Of a stretch of 64,000 nt of DNA, positions 23,365 through 32,759 are shown piece after piece (positions within the stretch are counted from its first letter, which is position 1; each line of letters begins with the position of its first letter). The notes below the pieces were generated by a model that saw only the letters and a list, made by a program, of their open reading frames with translations, had not been told where the DNA came from and ran no database searches. The position numbers and the translations under genes are program-made. The stretch covers positions 17,979 to 81,978 of the forward strand of contig JAJPHD010000013.1 of assembly GCA_021325455.1 (NCBI GenBank). Direction: 5' to 3'. The stretch comes from Actinomycetota bacterium. GTDB taxonomy: Bacteria > Actinomycetota > Acidimicrobiia > Acidimicrobiales > JAJPHD01.

Positions 23365-24048
23365 GTGAAGCTGCTCCTCACCTCGGCCGGCATCAAGAAC
23401 GCCAGTATCGGGGATGCCCTCGTCCAACTCCTCGGCAAGCCGATTGCCGACTCCGACGCCCTCTGCATCCCTACCGCCAGCTACGCCAGCTACGCCATGG
23501 GGGGACCGGGGGCGGCCTGGCGGTTCATCACCGGCCGAGCCACCACCCCGATGTGCGAACTGGGTTGGAACTCCTTGGGAGTACTCGAGCTCACCGCCCT
23601 GCCCAGCATCGGCAAGGACCAATGGGTTCCCCTGGTCGAGAAAACGGACGCCCTGTTGGTGAACGGTGGTGATGCCCTGTATCTCAGCCACTGGATGCGC
23701 CAGTCGGGTCTGGCGGATCTGCTGCCGTCGCTGTCGGAGGTGGTGTGGGCAGGGTTGAGTGGTGGGAGCATGGTCATGGCCCCGCAGATCGGCAAGGAGT
23801 TCGTCAGCTGGGAGCCACCCGGTGGCGGCGACGCCGCGTTGGGAGTGGTCGATTTTGCGATCTTCCCGCACCTCGATCACCCGGACCTGCCCGAGAACAC
23901 GATGGCCGACGCAGCCAGGTGGGCAGCGAGCTTGCCCGTGCCGGGTTACGCCATCGACGATGAGACTGCCATCAAGGTGACCGACGGCACCGTTGAGGTC
24001 GTCTCAGAAGGGCACTGGAGGCTATTTACCCCACCCCGAAGAACATGA
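23365..24048 (+). CDS. Peptidase E (S51, aspartyl dipeptidase) family protein
   Basis: 227 residues from the GTG at 23365, which has AAAGGAG (23352-23358) upstream. The class I amidotransferase-like fold is shown by KLLLTSAGI, DALLVNGGDALYLSHWM and the nucleophile elbow WAGLSGGSMVMAPQ (catalytic Ser). HLDHPDLPEN supplies a His region and YAIDDETAIKVTDG the C-terminal strand. Peptidase E cleaves Asp-X dipeptides; relatives include cyanophycinases. G+C here is visibly lower than in neighbouring genes (more A/T at third positions), which may mark a more recent acquisition. Confidence 0.82.
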   Translation: MKLLLTSAGIKNASIGDALVQLLGKPIADSDALCIPTASYASYAMGGPGAAWRFITGRATTPMCELGWNSLGVLELTALPSIGKDQWVPLVEKTDALLVNGGDALYLSHWMRQSGLADLLPSLSEVVWAGLSGGSMVMAPQIGKEFVSWEPPGGGDAALGVVDFAIFPHLDHPDLPENTMADAARWAASLPVPGYAIDDETAIKVTDGTVEVVSEGHWRLFTPPRRT

Positions 24049-24166
24049 CCGGAATCCGACCGGCTTCCGGCCCGGGACGACGGCTCCAGGAGGACGGCGA
24101 CGACCAGCGGGCCAGGCGCCCATAGCCCAGACGGACCCACTCCCTGTCCGTGGGCACCAAGGTCGG

Positions 24167-25381
24167 CTACTGGATGTGCATGCCACTGATGGCCCTGGCG
24201 ATGATGAGGCGCTGGATCTCGGAGGTCCCCTCGAAGATCGTGTAGATCTTGGCGTCCCGGTGCCAGCGCTCGACCGGGTAATCCCTCACGTAGCCGTAGC
24301 CGCCCAGGACCTGGATGGCCTGCTCGGTGACCCACACCGCGGTCTCTCCAGCGAACAGCTTGGACATGCTCCCCTCGCCCGCGCTGAAGGGCTTGCCGGC
24401 CTTGCCCATCCAGGCCGCCCGCCAGCAGAGCAGCCGGGCAGCATCTATGTGCATCTTCATGTCGGCCAGCTTGAAGGCGATGGCCTGGTTCTCGATGATG
24501 GCCCGCCCGAACTGCTTGCGCTCCTTGGCGTACTGCAGGGCGTATTCATAGGCGGCCCGGGCGATACCCACAGCCTGGGCCCCCACGATGGGGCGGGAAG
24601 CCTCGAAGGTGGCCATGGCTGCCTGTGAGCTGGACGATCGTCCCTCACGGGCCCGGGCCAGCCTCTCGTCAAGCCTCTCCTTGCCACCGAGCAGGCAGGA
24701 GCCGGGGACCCGGCAGTCGTCCAGGATGACCTCGGCGGTGTGGGAGGCCCTGATGCCCATCTTCTTGAACTTCTGGCCCTGGGACAGCCCGGGTGTCCCA
24801 GGGGGCACCACGAAGCTGGCCTGCCCCCTCGACCCGAGGGCGGGGTCCACCGAGGCCACCACCACGTGCAGGTCGGCCAGGCCGCCGTTGGTGATCCAGG
24901 TCTTGGTCCCGTTGAGCACCCAGGTGTCGCTGGCCTCGTCATAGGTGGCCCGGGTCCGCAGCGAGCTCACGTCCGAACCGGCGTCGGGCTCCGATACGCA
25001 GAAGGCGGCCAGCTTGATGTCGTCCGGGGTCCCGAAGCATTGCGGCACCCACTCGAGGATCTGCTCCTGGGTCCCGTTGGCGAAGATGCCCGCCACCCCC
25101 AGCGTGGAGCCGAAGATGGCCAAGGCTATGCCGGCATCCCCCCAGGACATCTCCTCGTTGACCAGCGGCATGGTGATGCCCGTCGGGTCGGCGAAGGCGT
25201 TGGCGACGAACTCGAAGGAGTAGAGCCCGATCCGGGCCGCCTCCTCGATGATCGGCCACGGGGTCTCCTCCCGCTCGTCCCACTCATGGGCTGCAGGGCG
25301 GATCACCGACTCGGCGAAGTCGTGCACCCACTTCTGGATCTGGAGCTGGTCCTCGTTGAGATCGAGCGATAGGTCCGCCAT
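24167..25381 (-). CDS. Acyl-CoA dehydrogenase
   Basis: 404 residues, the full family length. Landmarks: [21 protein letters not shown] (FAD/substrate), [68 protein letters not shown], and [37 protein letters not shown] at the end. The catalytic Glu of this subfamily is in IFEGTSE. It oxidises an acyl-CoA and passes electrons to ETF. The Shine-Dalgarno sequence is GAGGACAGG. No other beta-oxidation genes are nearby, so the acyl substrate is open. The control region contains TTAC/GTAA repeats of TetR-operator type. Confidence 0.92.
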   Translation of the reverse strand: MADLSLDLNEDQLQIQKWVHDFAESVIRPAAHEWDEREETPWPIIEEAARIGLYSFEFVANAFADPTGITMPLVNEEMSWGDAGIALAIFGSTLGVAGIFANGTQEQILEWVPQCFGTPDDIKLAAFCVSEPDAGSDVSSLRTRATYDEASDTWVLNGTKTWITNGGLADLHVVVASVDPALGSRGQASFVVPPGTPGLSQGQKFKKMGIRASHTAEVILDDCRVPGSCLLGGKERLDERLARAREGRSSSSQAAMATFEASRPIVGAQAVGIARAAYEYALQYAKERKQFGRAIIENQAIAFKLADMKMHIDAARLLCWRAAWMGKAGKPFSAGEGSMSKLFAGETAVWVTEQAIQVLGGYGYVRDYPVERWHRDAKIYTIFEGTSEIQRLIIARAISGMHIQ

Positions 25382-25704
25382 GTCCTGTCCTCACTTGAGA
25401 GTCGGGCGCCGGGAAGGCCGCCCCTGCCCCGCTCCCGGCCGGGCACCCACTGGCGGCCTTCGCGTCGCCATGTTACTGTCGGGTAAGTTACCCATAAGTT
25501 ACTGGATGGTAACCCGTCTGGCCAGTGGGACCTGACCGCGGAGACGAGGGGCGCCGGGCCACCTGGCGCCTCATCCCGGCCGGTAGTAGTCTTTCTTTAC
25601 TAGATAGAGCTGGGCATGCCACCGATGAGGCAGGCGAGCTAACGTTGACCTCGACCACCTTGAGGGTCCGTACGGGGGCGTGCCGTAGCGAACAGGGGAT
25701 GAGC
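25382..25704. promoter_or_regulatory. Divergent control region with TTAC/GTAA repeats
   Basis: The 323-bp gap between the acyl-CoA dehydrogenase and sigma-factor genes. GGGTAA-G-TTACCC (25481-25493) is a perfect 6-bp dyad, and GTTAC-N6-GTAAC (25498-25502/25509-25513) is a second one; another GTTAC lies at 25472. These resemble TetR/FadR-type operators of fatty-acid genes. An AGGGG Shine-Dalgarno sequence for the sigma gene is at 25694-25698. No TetR gene lies nearby and no small gene was seen. Confidence 0.5.
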
Positions 25705-27351
25705 ATGCGGGATCGCAGGCAGCACCGTGAGGGGTCGGGGTTGGCTGACCTGGACGAGGCCGATCTCGTCGCCGCCTATGGGGAAGGCAGGCCGGGGGCC
25801 TTCGAGGAGCTCTACCACCGCCATGCCCCCGTCGCCTGGCGTACGGCGGCCGCCGTGCTCGGGACCGTCGAGGGAGCGGTGGACGCCGTGGTGGCCGCCT
25901 TCGCCTGGGTGCTGATGCTCGTCCCCCGCGAGCAGGTCTGCGAACCGGGGCAGTTCCGCTCCTGCCTGCTGGCGGCCACCAGGGATGCCTCCTTGGACGA
26001 GCTGCGCAAGCAGGAGCACCTGGTAGGAGCGGGCGCCACCGGTCATGCGGGCAGCGCCCTGGCGGAGGGCGCTCCTTCCGGCGCGCTCCCCGAAAGGGAC
26101 GCCCCCCGGCCCCGGGACGATGAGGGCACCACCCCCGGCGACGGCCCCCCTTCCCTTCCGGCCCGGGCCATGGCCAGCGCCCCGCTGGCCGATGCCTTCA
26201 GGGGCCTGCCTGAGCGGTGGCGGACCATCCTGTGGCTCACCGAGGCGGAGGGGGTCCCGGTCCCCGATGCAGCTGGCATCCTCGGGGTGCAGCCGTCAAC
26301 GGCGGTGCAGCTGGCCAAGCGGGCCCGCTCTGCCCTCACGGCCCGTGCCCGCCAGCTCTGGCTGTCCCGCCCGGACCTCGACCGGCGCTGCCCACCCGTG
26401 GTCCGGCGCCTGGACGAGTACGCCGCCGGCGGCCTGGGGCGGCAAGACCGGGCCCGGGTGGGGAGCCACCTGGCCGGCTGCCCCCTTTGCCGCTCCCGCC
26501 TGGCCGAGATCGACGACCTGGGAGGGGCCCTGCGGTCCTGCCTCGTCCCGCTCCCCCTCTCGCTGTTAGAGGAAGCGGCCGTCAGGGCCCATCTCGCCGG
26601 GGAGGAGCCTCACCGGGAGCCGGGGCTCAGGCTGGGCGCCTTCTCGTTGGCCGCCCGCAAGCCCCTGGCCAGCGTCTCCCTCGGCCTCCTGGCCCTCGGC
26701 ATCATCGGCACCTCGTTGGCCGGCCAGGGAGCGGTGTCCAGCCGCAAGCCGCATTTCGCCCTGCCCGAACTGCCCGGTGCCAGCGCCACGGTGGTGCAAC
26801 CGGTGGCCGGCCACCACCGGGACACGCCGGCGCTGCGGGCCCTGCTGGCCCGGGCCCTGAGCTCGGGCTCTCGAGGGCGAGCCCATCGGTTCCCCGGGAC
26901 GGGATCGACCTCGACCGCCGCCACCAGCACGGTGGGAGCAGTGCTCGGGCCGTCGCTGGCCAGCCCCACCGGGAGCCCGGGAGGCTCCAGTGGTCCTACG
27001 AGCACCAGCGGCAGCGGAGGAGCCGGGACTTCTACTGGAGGTGGAGGTAGCGGGACCACTGCCGCCCCCAACCAGACGACCACCACCTCCCCGGCCCCCA
27101 CCACCTCGCTGGTGACGAGCACCACGGCACCATCGACGACCGCACCTCAGGTCACTTTGACGGTACCCACCCTGTCGTCCACCACGACGACCCTCGACCT
27201 CCAGAAGACAGTCTCATCGGTGGTGTCGACCCTGGCCGGCACCGCCTCGAGCACGGTGTCGACGACGACCCAGACGGCCACCAGCCTGACCGACACCGTC
27301 TCCTGCACCGGCGTCCAGCTGCTCCAAGCCGGCTCCGGCTGCACCGGCTGA
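25705..27351 (+). CDS. ECF-type sigma factor fused to a zinc-finger, transmembrane and Ser/Thr-rich tail
   Basis: 548 residues from the ATG at 25705 (AGGGG ends 6 nt upstream). Residues about 18-105 are sigma region 2 (DLVAAYGEGRPGAFEELYHR). After a Pro/Gly/Ala linker, residues 165-220 are region 4 (FRGLPERWRTILWLTEAEGV, ILGVQPSTAVQLAKRARSAL). Residues 230-270 hold an anti-sigma-like zinc motif, H255-x3-C259-x2-C262 (SHLAGCPLCRS). Residues 320-340 are a transmembrane helix, and the last 180 residues are a Ser/Thr/Gly-rich, presumably extracellular segment ending in two Cys (VSCTGVQ, GSGCTG). A sigma factor carrying its own membrane anti-sigma module is unusual; release could need proteolysis. 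Monocistronic. Confidence 0.8.
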   Translation: MRDRRQHREGSGLADLDEADLVAAYGEGRPGAFEELYHRHAPVAWRTAAAVLGTVEGAVDAVVAAFAWVLMLVPREQVCEPGQFRSCLLAATRDASLDELRKQEHLVGAGATGHAGSALAEGAPSGALPERDAPRPRDDEGTTPGDGPPSLPARAMASAPLADAFRGLPERWRTILWLTEAEGVPVPDAAGILGVQPSTAVQLAKRARSALTARARQLWLSRPDLDRRCPPVVRRLDEYAAGGLGRQDRARVGSHLAGCPLCRSRLAEIDDLGGALRSCLVPLPLSLLEEAAVRAHLAGEEPHREPGLRLGAFSLAARKPLASVSLGLLALGIIGTSLAGQGAVSSRKPHFALPELPGASATVVQPVAGHHRDTPALRALLARALSSGSRGRAHRFPGTGSTSTAATSTVGAVLGPSLASPTGSPGGSSGPTSTSGSGGAGTSTGGGGSGTTAAPNQTTTTSPAPTTSLVTSTTAPSTTAPQVTLTVPTLSSTTTTLDLQKTVSSVVSTLAGTASSTVSTTTQTATSLTDTVSCTGVQLLQAGSGCTG

Positions 27352-27411
27352 CCGGAGGGCGGCCCCTGGTCCCCCCCCAGGTCAGCGGGCCCGGCGGGAG
27401 CCGGCCCTGCT

Positions 27412-27430
27412 CGGCGCCCCGGTGGCGCCG
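27412..27430. terminator. Hairpin between convergent genes
   Basis: A perfect 7-bp stem, CGGCGCC / GGCGCCG, with a 5-nt loop lies between the stop of the sigma-factor gene and the stop of csp on the other strand. There is no T tract in either direction. It may act as a shared transcript end. Confidence 0.35.
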
Positions 27431-27437
27431 GCCCGAG

Positions 27438-27638
27438 TCAGGCCGGCCTGACGTTGGAGGCCTGCAGGCCCTTGGGTCCTTCCACGATGTCGAACTCCAC
27501 CTTCTGGCCCTCCTGCAGGCTGCGGTACCCATTCATCTGGATGACCGAATGATGGACGAAGACGTCACGGCCTCCATCCTGCGAGATGAACCCGTAGCCC
27601 TTGTCGGCATTGAACCACTTGACTGTCCCGGTCGCCAC
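27438..27638 (-). CDS. Cold-shock protein
   Basis: 66 residues from the GTG at 27638. It contains the complete cold-shock domain with both RNA-binding motifs: [12 protein letters not shown] (RNP1-type) and DVFVHHSVI (RNP2-type), then [23 protein letters not shown]. It binds single-stranded RNA or DNA as a chaperone. The Shine-Dalgarno sequence AAGGGGG lies 10 nt upstream. A 177-bp upstream region (27639-27815) up to the cysS stop carries no other gene and could give a long leader, which is common for csp genes. Confidence 0.93.
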   Translation of the reverse strand: MATGTVKWFNADKGYGFISQDGGRDVFVHHSVIQMNGYRSLQEGQKVEFDIVEGPKGLQASNVRPA

Positions 27639-27815
27639 GGCGGCAAACCCCCTTCGTTGATGCTGATCCTTGAAGAGGGCACTGCTTTGTAGCGACTGCC
27701 GTCGTCCAGCGAACTCCCTCGGCCGGGCACCATAGCAGGCCCCGGAGCCCGGCAAGGCCCGCCCGGGCCGAACGCTCGCCGGGCCGGGGGGCCCTCCGGG
27801 CTCGAGCACGGCTGG

Positions 27816-29177
27816 CTAGAGCCCCCTCGCTCTCCTCACCTTCGTCCCCCCGGGGCTGTCCTCCACGACCCAGCCCCTGGACACCAGCTCCTGCCTCAGG
27901 GCGTCGGCGCTGGCATAGTCCCGCTCAGCGCGGGCCCGGTCGCGCCGGGCCACGAGGGAGGCCGTCTCCCCGTCCAGGGCGTCCCCTCCCCCACCGAGGG
28001 CCAGCCCCAGGGGCGACGCCAGGCTGGCGACCGTGGCGGCCAGGCGCCGGCCCTCTTCCACCCGGCCGGAGTCCAGGGCGGAGTTGGCCCGCCTCACCAG
28101 GTCGAAGAGCATCCCCACGGCTGCGGGGGTGTCGAGGTCGTCCTCCATGGCGGCCGCAAAGCGCTCTCGCGCCCCCTCATCGGCTTCGCCCAGCTCAGCC
28201 CCGGCCACCCGGCGGGCCAGGGCGTCCAGGCGATCCAAGGAGCGGCTGGCGTCGGCCATGACCGCCGGCGTGACCTCCATGGGCTTGCGGTAATGCGACT
28301 GCAGCACGGCCAGCCGGTAGGCGCGCCCCTCGTACCGGGCCAGGAGGTCGGCCATGGTGGTGAAGTTGCCGAGAGACTTGGACATCTTCTCCCCGCCGGT
28401 CTCGACCATGCCATGGTGCATCCAGTGCCTGGCGAAGGGCCGGCCCAGCGCCACCGCCTGGGCCCGCTCGTTCTCGTGGTGGGGGAAGCGCAGGTCCAGC
28501 CCCCCCGTGTGCAGGTCGAAACCCTCCCCCAGCAGGTCCAGCGACATGACCACGCACTCGGTGTGCCAGCCTGGCCGCCCCGGCCCCCAGGGAGCCTCCC
28601 AGGACGGTTCGTCCGACCGGGCCAGCTTCCACAGGGCGAAGTCCAAGGGGGAGCGCTTGTCGGCGGGCCCTTCCACCCGGGCCCCGGCCCGCAGGGAGTC
28701 CAGGGGCTGGCGGGCCAGCAGCCCGTATCCCTCGACCCTGGCCACCTCCATGTAGACCCCGTCGGCAGCCCGGTAGGCGTAGCCGCGCGACTCGAGCTCC
28801 GCCACCGCCTCCACCATGGCCTCCACGTAGCGGGTGGCATGCGGCGTCTCGGTGGGACGGGCCGCCCCCAGGGCGTCCATCGCCTCCCACCAGGCCTTCT
28901 CCTGCTCGGTGGCGACCTCCTCCCACGAACGGCCCTCGGAGCGGGCCCGGTCGATGATCTTGTCGTCGATGTCGGTCACGTTGGAGACGTGGTGGACTTC
29001 CACGCCTCGCCACTCCAGGTAGCGACGGAGCACGTCGTAGACCAGGACGAAGCGCCCGTGCCCTATATGGGGGGTGTCGTAGACGGTGGGGCCGCACACG
29101 TACATGGCCAGGTGGCCCGGTTGACGCTGGTCCAGGTCCACCACCCGGCCCAGCGCCGTGTCGTGGACGCGGAGCAC
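27816..29177 (-). CDS. cysS: Cysteinyl-tRNA synthetase
   Basis: 453 residues. Class I signatures: MYVCGPTVYDTPHIGHGRFVL (zinc Cys plus HIGH), NVTDIDDKIIDRA, PGWHTECVVMS with HTGGLDLRFPHHENERAQ (zinc ligands C, H, E) and GGEKMSKSLGNF (KMSKS). It charges tRNA-Cys. The GTG at 29177 is taken as start because TACCGT on this strand (29189 to 29184) lies exactly 6 nt upstream, giving a leaderless transcript. It is divergent from valS with only 17 bp between start codons. The tail AERDYASADALRQEL is the usual C-terminal helix. As the only cysS seen here it is presumably essential. Confidence 0.95.
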   Translation of the reverse strand: MLRVHDTALGRVVDLDQRQPGHLAMYVCGPTVYDTPHIGHGRFVLVYDVLRRYLEWRGVEVHHVSNVTDIDDKIIDRARSEGRSWEEVATEQEKAWWEAMDALGAARPTETPHATRYVEAMVEAVAELESRGYAYRAADGVYMEVARVEGYGLLARQPLDSLRAGARVEGPADKRSPLDFALWKLARSDEPSWEAPWGPGRPGWHTECVVMSLDLLGEGFDLHTGGLDLRFPHHENERAQAVALGRPFARHWMHHGMVETGGEKMSKSLGNFTTMADLLARYEGRAYRLAVLQSHYRKPMEVTPAVMADASRSLDRLDALARRVAGAELGEADEGARERFAAAMEDDLDTPAAVGMLFDLVRRANSALDSGRVEEGRRLAATVASLASPLGLALGGGGDALDGETASLVARRDRARAERDYASADALRQELVSRGWVVEDSPGGTKVRRARGL

Positions 29178-29194
29178 AACGCTACGGTAACGCC
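29178..29194. promoter_or_regulatory. 17-bp divergent promoter shared by cysS and valS
   Basis: On the plus strand TACGGT (29183-29188) is 6 nt from the valS ATG. On the minus strand TACCGT (29189 to 29184) is 6 nt from the cysS GTG. The two -10 hexamers share five base pairs (29184-29188). A TTGTCG (29211 to 29206) lies 16 bp upstream of the minus -10, inside valS. RNA polymerase can serve only one direction at a time, and both mRNAs should be leaderless. Confidence 0.6.
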
Positions 29195-31783
29195 ATGCCG
29201 CTCCCCGACAAGCCCTCGCTCGAAGGCTTGGAGGAGGCCTGGTCGGCCCGGTGGGAGGCCGAGGGCACCTACCGCTTCGACCGCCGCCAACCCCGCGAGC
29301 AGGTCTTTGCCATCGACACGCCCCCACCCACGGTGAGCGGCTCCCTCCACATCGGCCACGTCTTCTCCTACACCCACACCGACACGGTGGCCCGCTACCG
29401 GCGCATGCGGGGGGCTGACGTCTTCTACCCGATGGGTTGGGACGACAACGGCCTGCCCACCGAGCGGAGGGTCCAGCTCTTCTTCGGGGTCCGCTGCGAC
29501 CCGTCCCTGCCCTACGACCCCGGCTTCCAGCCCCCCGAGAAGCCCGGCGCCGAGCCCGTCCCCATCTCCCGGCCCAACTTCATCGAGCTGTGCCTGCGCC
29601 TCTCGGCCCAGGACGAGCAGGCCTTCGAGGCCCTGTGGCGCCGGCTGGGCCTCTCGGTCGACTGGAGCCTCACCTACACCACCATCGGCGAGCGGGCCCG
29701 CCGGGCCGCCCAGCGGGGGTTCCTGCGCCTCCTCGACCGGGGTGAGGTCTACCAGTCCGAGGCCCCCACGCTCTGGGATGTGGACTTCCAGACCCCCGTG
29801 GCCCAGGCCGAGCTGGAGGAGAGGCAGATAGCCGGCGCCTACCACCGCCTCCGCTTCCCCAGCGTCGCCGAAGGTCGACCTCCAGTTGAAATCGAGACGA
29901 CCCGGCCCGAGCTGCTGGCCGCCTGCGTGGCGCTGGTGGCCCACCCCGGGGACGCCCGGTACTCAGACCTGGCCGGGACCAGGGTGAGGACCCCGCTGTT
30001 CGGGGCCGAGGTCCCCGTCCTCACCCACCCTCTGGCCGACCCCGAGAAGGGCACCGGTGCGGCCATGGTCTGCACTTTCGGGGACACGACCGACGTGACC
30101 TGGTGGCGGGACCTCGGGCTCGGGTCCCGGGTGATAGTGGGGCGCGACGGCCGGCTCCTTCCCGTGCAGTGGGGCACCCCCGGCTGGGAGAGCGCCGACC
30201 CGGCGCGGGCCCAGGCCGTCTACGACCAGCTTGAGGGCCAGACGGTGGCCAGCGCCCGCCGGCGGGTGGTTGGCCTGCTCCGGGAGGAGAGGGCCCTGGT
30301 CGGCGAGCCCACGCCCATCACCCACCCCGTGAAGTTCTACGAGAGGGGGGAGCGACCCCTGGAGGTGGTCACCAGCCGCCAGTGGTTCATCCGCACCATG
30401 GACCACCGCGACGAGTTGCTGAGGAGAGGGGAGGAGCTGGCCTGGCACCCGCCCTTCATGGCGGCCCGCTTCCGCTCCTGGGTGGAAGGGCTGTCGGGGG
30501 ACTGGAACATCAGCCGCCAGCGCTACTTCGGTGTCCCCTTCCCGGTCTGGTACCGGGTGAGGCCCGACGGCTCGGTCGACCATGCCCAGCGCCTGCTCCC
30601 CCCTGAGGACCTCCTCCCCGTGGACCCCTCCACCGATGCCCCTCCCGGCTACACCGAGGACCAGCGGGGCGAGCCGGGGGGTTTCGCCGGCGACCCCGAC
30701 GTCATGGACACCTGGGCCACCTCCTCGCTCTCACCCCAAATAGCGGGAGGCTGGGAGGACGACCCTGACCTCTTCGCCCGGGTCTTCCCCATGGACCTGC
30801 GCCCCCAGGGGCATGACATCATCCGCACCTGGCTCTTCTCCACCGTCGTGCGCTCCCACCTCGAGCACGGAACCCTCCCCTGGTCCCACGCCGCCATCTC
30901 CGGGTTCGTGGTGGACCCGGACCGCAAGAAGATGTCCAAGTCCAAGGGCAACGTGGTCACCCCCATGGCTCTCCTGGAGCGCTATGGAGCCGATGCCGTG
31001 CGCTACTGGGCGGCCTGTGGGCGCCCCGGCATGGACGCCACCTTGGACCCTAACCGTCCGAAGCAGGTTGAGGTCGGGCGGCGCCTGGCCATCAAGCTGC
31101 TCAACGCCTCCCGCTTCGTCATCGGCCGCCTGGACCAGGCAGCCTCCGGGGCGGCCCGCAGCGCCATCCGCTCCGGGACCCTGGCCAGCGTGACGGACCC
31201 GGTCGACCGGGCCCTGCTAGCCCGCCTGGGGAACGTGGTGGACGAGGCCACGGCCGCCTTCGAGGGCTACGACTACGCCAGGGCATTGGAGCGGGTGGAG
31301 AGCTTCTTCTGGGCGTTCTGCGACGACTACCTGGAGCTGGTCAAGATCCGCTCCTACGGAGGGGACGGCTTGGCGCCGGCCCGCACTGCTTCGGCCCGGG
31401 CCTCCCTGCGCCTGGCGCTCTCGGCCATCCAGAGGCTCTTCGCCCCCTTCCTCCCCTTCGCCACCGAGGAGGCCTGGTCGTGGTGGCAGGAGGGCTCGGT
31501 CCACCGGGCTCCCTGGCCCACCAGCGCCGAGCTGGACTGCGGGGGGCGGGCCGAGCTGCTCGAGCCGGTCACTGCTGTGCTGGGCGCCATCCGGGGGGCC
31601 AAGTCCGAGGCTCACCGCTCCATGCGCTCCCCCGTGGAGGAGGTGCGCGTCGCCGGAGGACCCGACGACCTGGAGGCCCTTCGGCTGGCCCACGACGACC
31701 TGGTGGCCGCAGGCAACGTCACCGGCACCATCACCATGGCTCCCGCCCCCTCGCTGGGGATCCGGGTGGTGCTGGGCGGCTGA
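29195..31783 (+). CDS. valS: Valyl-tRNA synthetase
   Basis: 862 residues. Class Ia signatures: TPPPTVSGSLHIGHVFSYTH (HIGH), FYPMGWDDNGLPTERRV, the editing domain (ETTRPELLAACVALVAHP, GTGAAMVCTFGDTTD), DVMDTWATSSLSPQI, and RKKMSKSKGNVVTP (KMSKS), followed by the anticodon-binding helix bundle. It is the shorter, actinobacterial/archaeal-like form rather than the longer coiled-coil-tailed form. Start at the ATG placed 6 nt after TACGGT. It is followed 7 bp later by an amidohydrolase. Confidence 0.95.
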   Translation: MPLPDKPSLEGLEEAWSARWEAEGTYRFDRRQPREQVFAIDTPPPTVSGSLHIGHVFSYTHTDTVARYRRMRGADVFYPMGWDDNGLPTERRVQLFFGVRCDPSLPYDPGFQPPEKPGAEPVPISRPNFIELCLRLSAQDEQAFEALWRRLGLSVDWSLTYTTIGERARRAAQRGFLRLLDRGEVYQSEAPTLWDVDFQTPVAQAELEERQIAGAYHRLRFPSVAEGRPPVEIETTRPELLAACVALVAHPGDARYSDLAGTRVRTPLFGAEVPVLTHPLADPEKGTGAAMVCTFGDTTDVTWWRDLGLGSRVIVGRDGRLLPVQWGTPGWESADPARAQAVYDQLEGQTVASARRRVVGLLREERALVGEPTPITHPVKFYERGERPLEVVTSRQWFIRTMDHRDELLRRGEELAWHPPFMAARFRSWVEGLSGDWNISRQRYFGVPFPVWYRVRPDGSVDHAQRLLPPEDLLPVDPSTDAPPGYTEDQRGEPGGFAGDPDVMDTWATSSLSPQIAGGWEDDPDLFARVFPMDLRPQGHDIIRTWLFSTVVRSHLEHGTLPWSHAAISGFVVDPDRKKMSKSKGNVVTPMALLERYGADAVRYWAACGRPGMDATLDPNRPKQVEVGRRLAIKLLNASRFVIGRLDQAASGAARSAIRSGTLASVTDPVDRALLARLGNVVDEATAAFEGYDYARALERVESFFWAFCDDYLELVKIRSYGGDGLAPARTASARASLRLALSAIQRLFAPFLPFATEEAWSWWQEGSVHRAPWPTSAELDCGGRAELLEPVTAVLGAIRGAKSEAHRSMRSPVEEVRVAGGPDDLEALRLAHDDLVAAGNVTGTITMAPAPSLGIRVVLGG

Positions 31784-31790
31784 TCCCGCC

Positions 31791-32759
31791 GTGGTCCCTC
31801 CCCCGCCCACCACCGACGCCGAGGTCGCCCCCTTTGCCCGGGCCATCGGCCTGCCCGGCATCGTGGACATGCACACCCACTTCATGCCCCCCGCCATCCA
31901 GGACGCCGTCTGGCGCCACTTCGACTCCCTGGAGCCGCCCTGGCCGGTCCTCTACCGGTGGCCGGAGGACCGGCGCCTGGAGATGCTGGCGCGCCTCGGG
32001 GTCCGCCACCACACGGCCCTGGCCTACGCCCACCGGCCGGGGGTGGCGGGCTGGCTCAACCGCTACACCCTGGCCCTGGCCGCCCGGGAGGCCCAGGTGG
32101 TCCCCACCTTCACCTTCTATCCCGAGCCCGGGGCTGCCGAGGAGGTGGGTCGGGCCCTGGCCGCCGGCGGGGCATGTGCCAAGGTGCACCTCCAGGTGGG
32201 CCGGTTCGACGCCAACGACCCGCTCCTCGACGAGGTGTGGGCCCAGCTGGAGCAGGCCGCCATCCCCATAGTGCTCCACGCCGGGGCGGTGGAGGACGGC
32301 TCAGGGGGCGAGGAATGGTGCGGCCCGGGGCCCGTAGCCCGCCTGCTGGAGCGCTTCCCCGCCCTGCACCTGGTCCTGGCCCACCTGGGCGCCCCCGACC
32401 ATGCCGCCTTCTTGGACCTGGCCCGCCGGCACCCGCTCATGTGCCTCGACACCGCCATGGCCCTGGTGGGCTGGCCCCGGCTGGGCCAACCCCCCCGGGA
32501 CCTGGACCGCCGCCTCGCCGAGCTGGACGGGAGGGTGGTGTGGGGATCGGACTTCCCCACCATCCCCGTGCCCTACGCCGACCAGGTGGCGGCCCTGGTC
32601 CGGCTGGGGTTGGGAGAGGGGTTCCTCCGCCGGGTGCTCTGGGAGACCCCGGGGCGCCTGCTCGGGATAGGCACCGACGAGAGCGGAGGCCAGGCCGGAG
32701 CGGCACGGGCGCCGTTTGGCCCGGGAGAGGTCAGCGGGCAGGAACGGCGGAGTAGGTGA
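31791..32759 (+). CDS. Amidohydrolase-2 (ACMSD-like) family protein
   Basis: 322 residues from a GTG 7 bp after valS. Metal-dependent TIM-barrel features: IVDMHTHFMPP (HxH), PIVLHAGAVED (His), LHLVLAHLGAPDH (His) and VVWGSDFPTIP (Asp). These match the amidohydrolase-2 group, whose members decarboxylate or hydrolyse small carboxylic compounds. The C-terminal 30 residues are Gly/Arg-rich and overlap the lipoprotein gene on the other strand by 29 bp. The substrate is unknown. Confidence 0.8.
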   Translation: MVPPPPTTDAEVAPFARAIGLPGIVDMHTHFMPPAIQDAVWRHFDSLEPPWPVLYRWPEDRRLEMLARLGVRHHTALAYAHRPGVAGWLNRYTLALAAREAQVVPTFTFYPEPGAAEEVGRALAAGGACAKVHLQVGRFDANDPLLDEVWAQLEQAAIPIVLHAGAVEDGSGGEEWCGPGPVARLLERFPALHLVLAHLGAPDHAAFLDLARRHPLMCLDTAMALVGWPRLGQPPRDLDRRLAELDGRVVWGSDFPTIPVPYADQVAALVRLGLGEGFLRRVLWETPGRLLGIGTDESGGQAGAARAPFGPGEVSGQERRSR

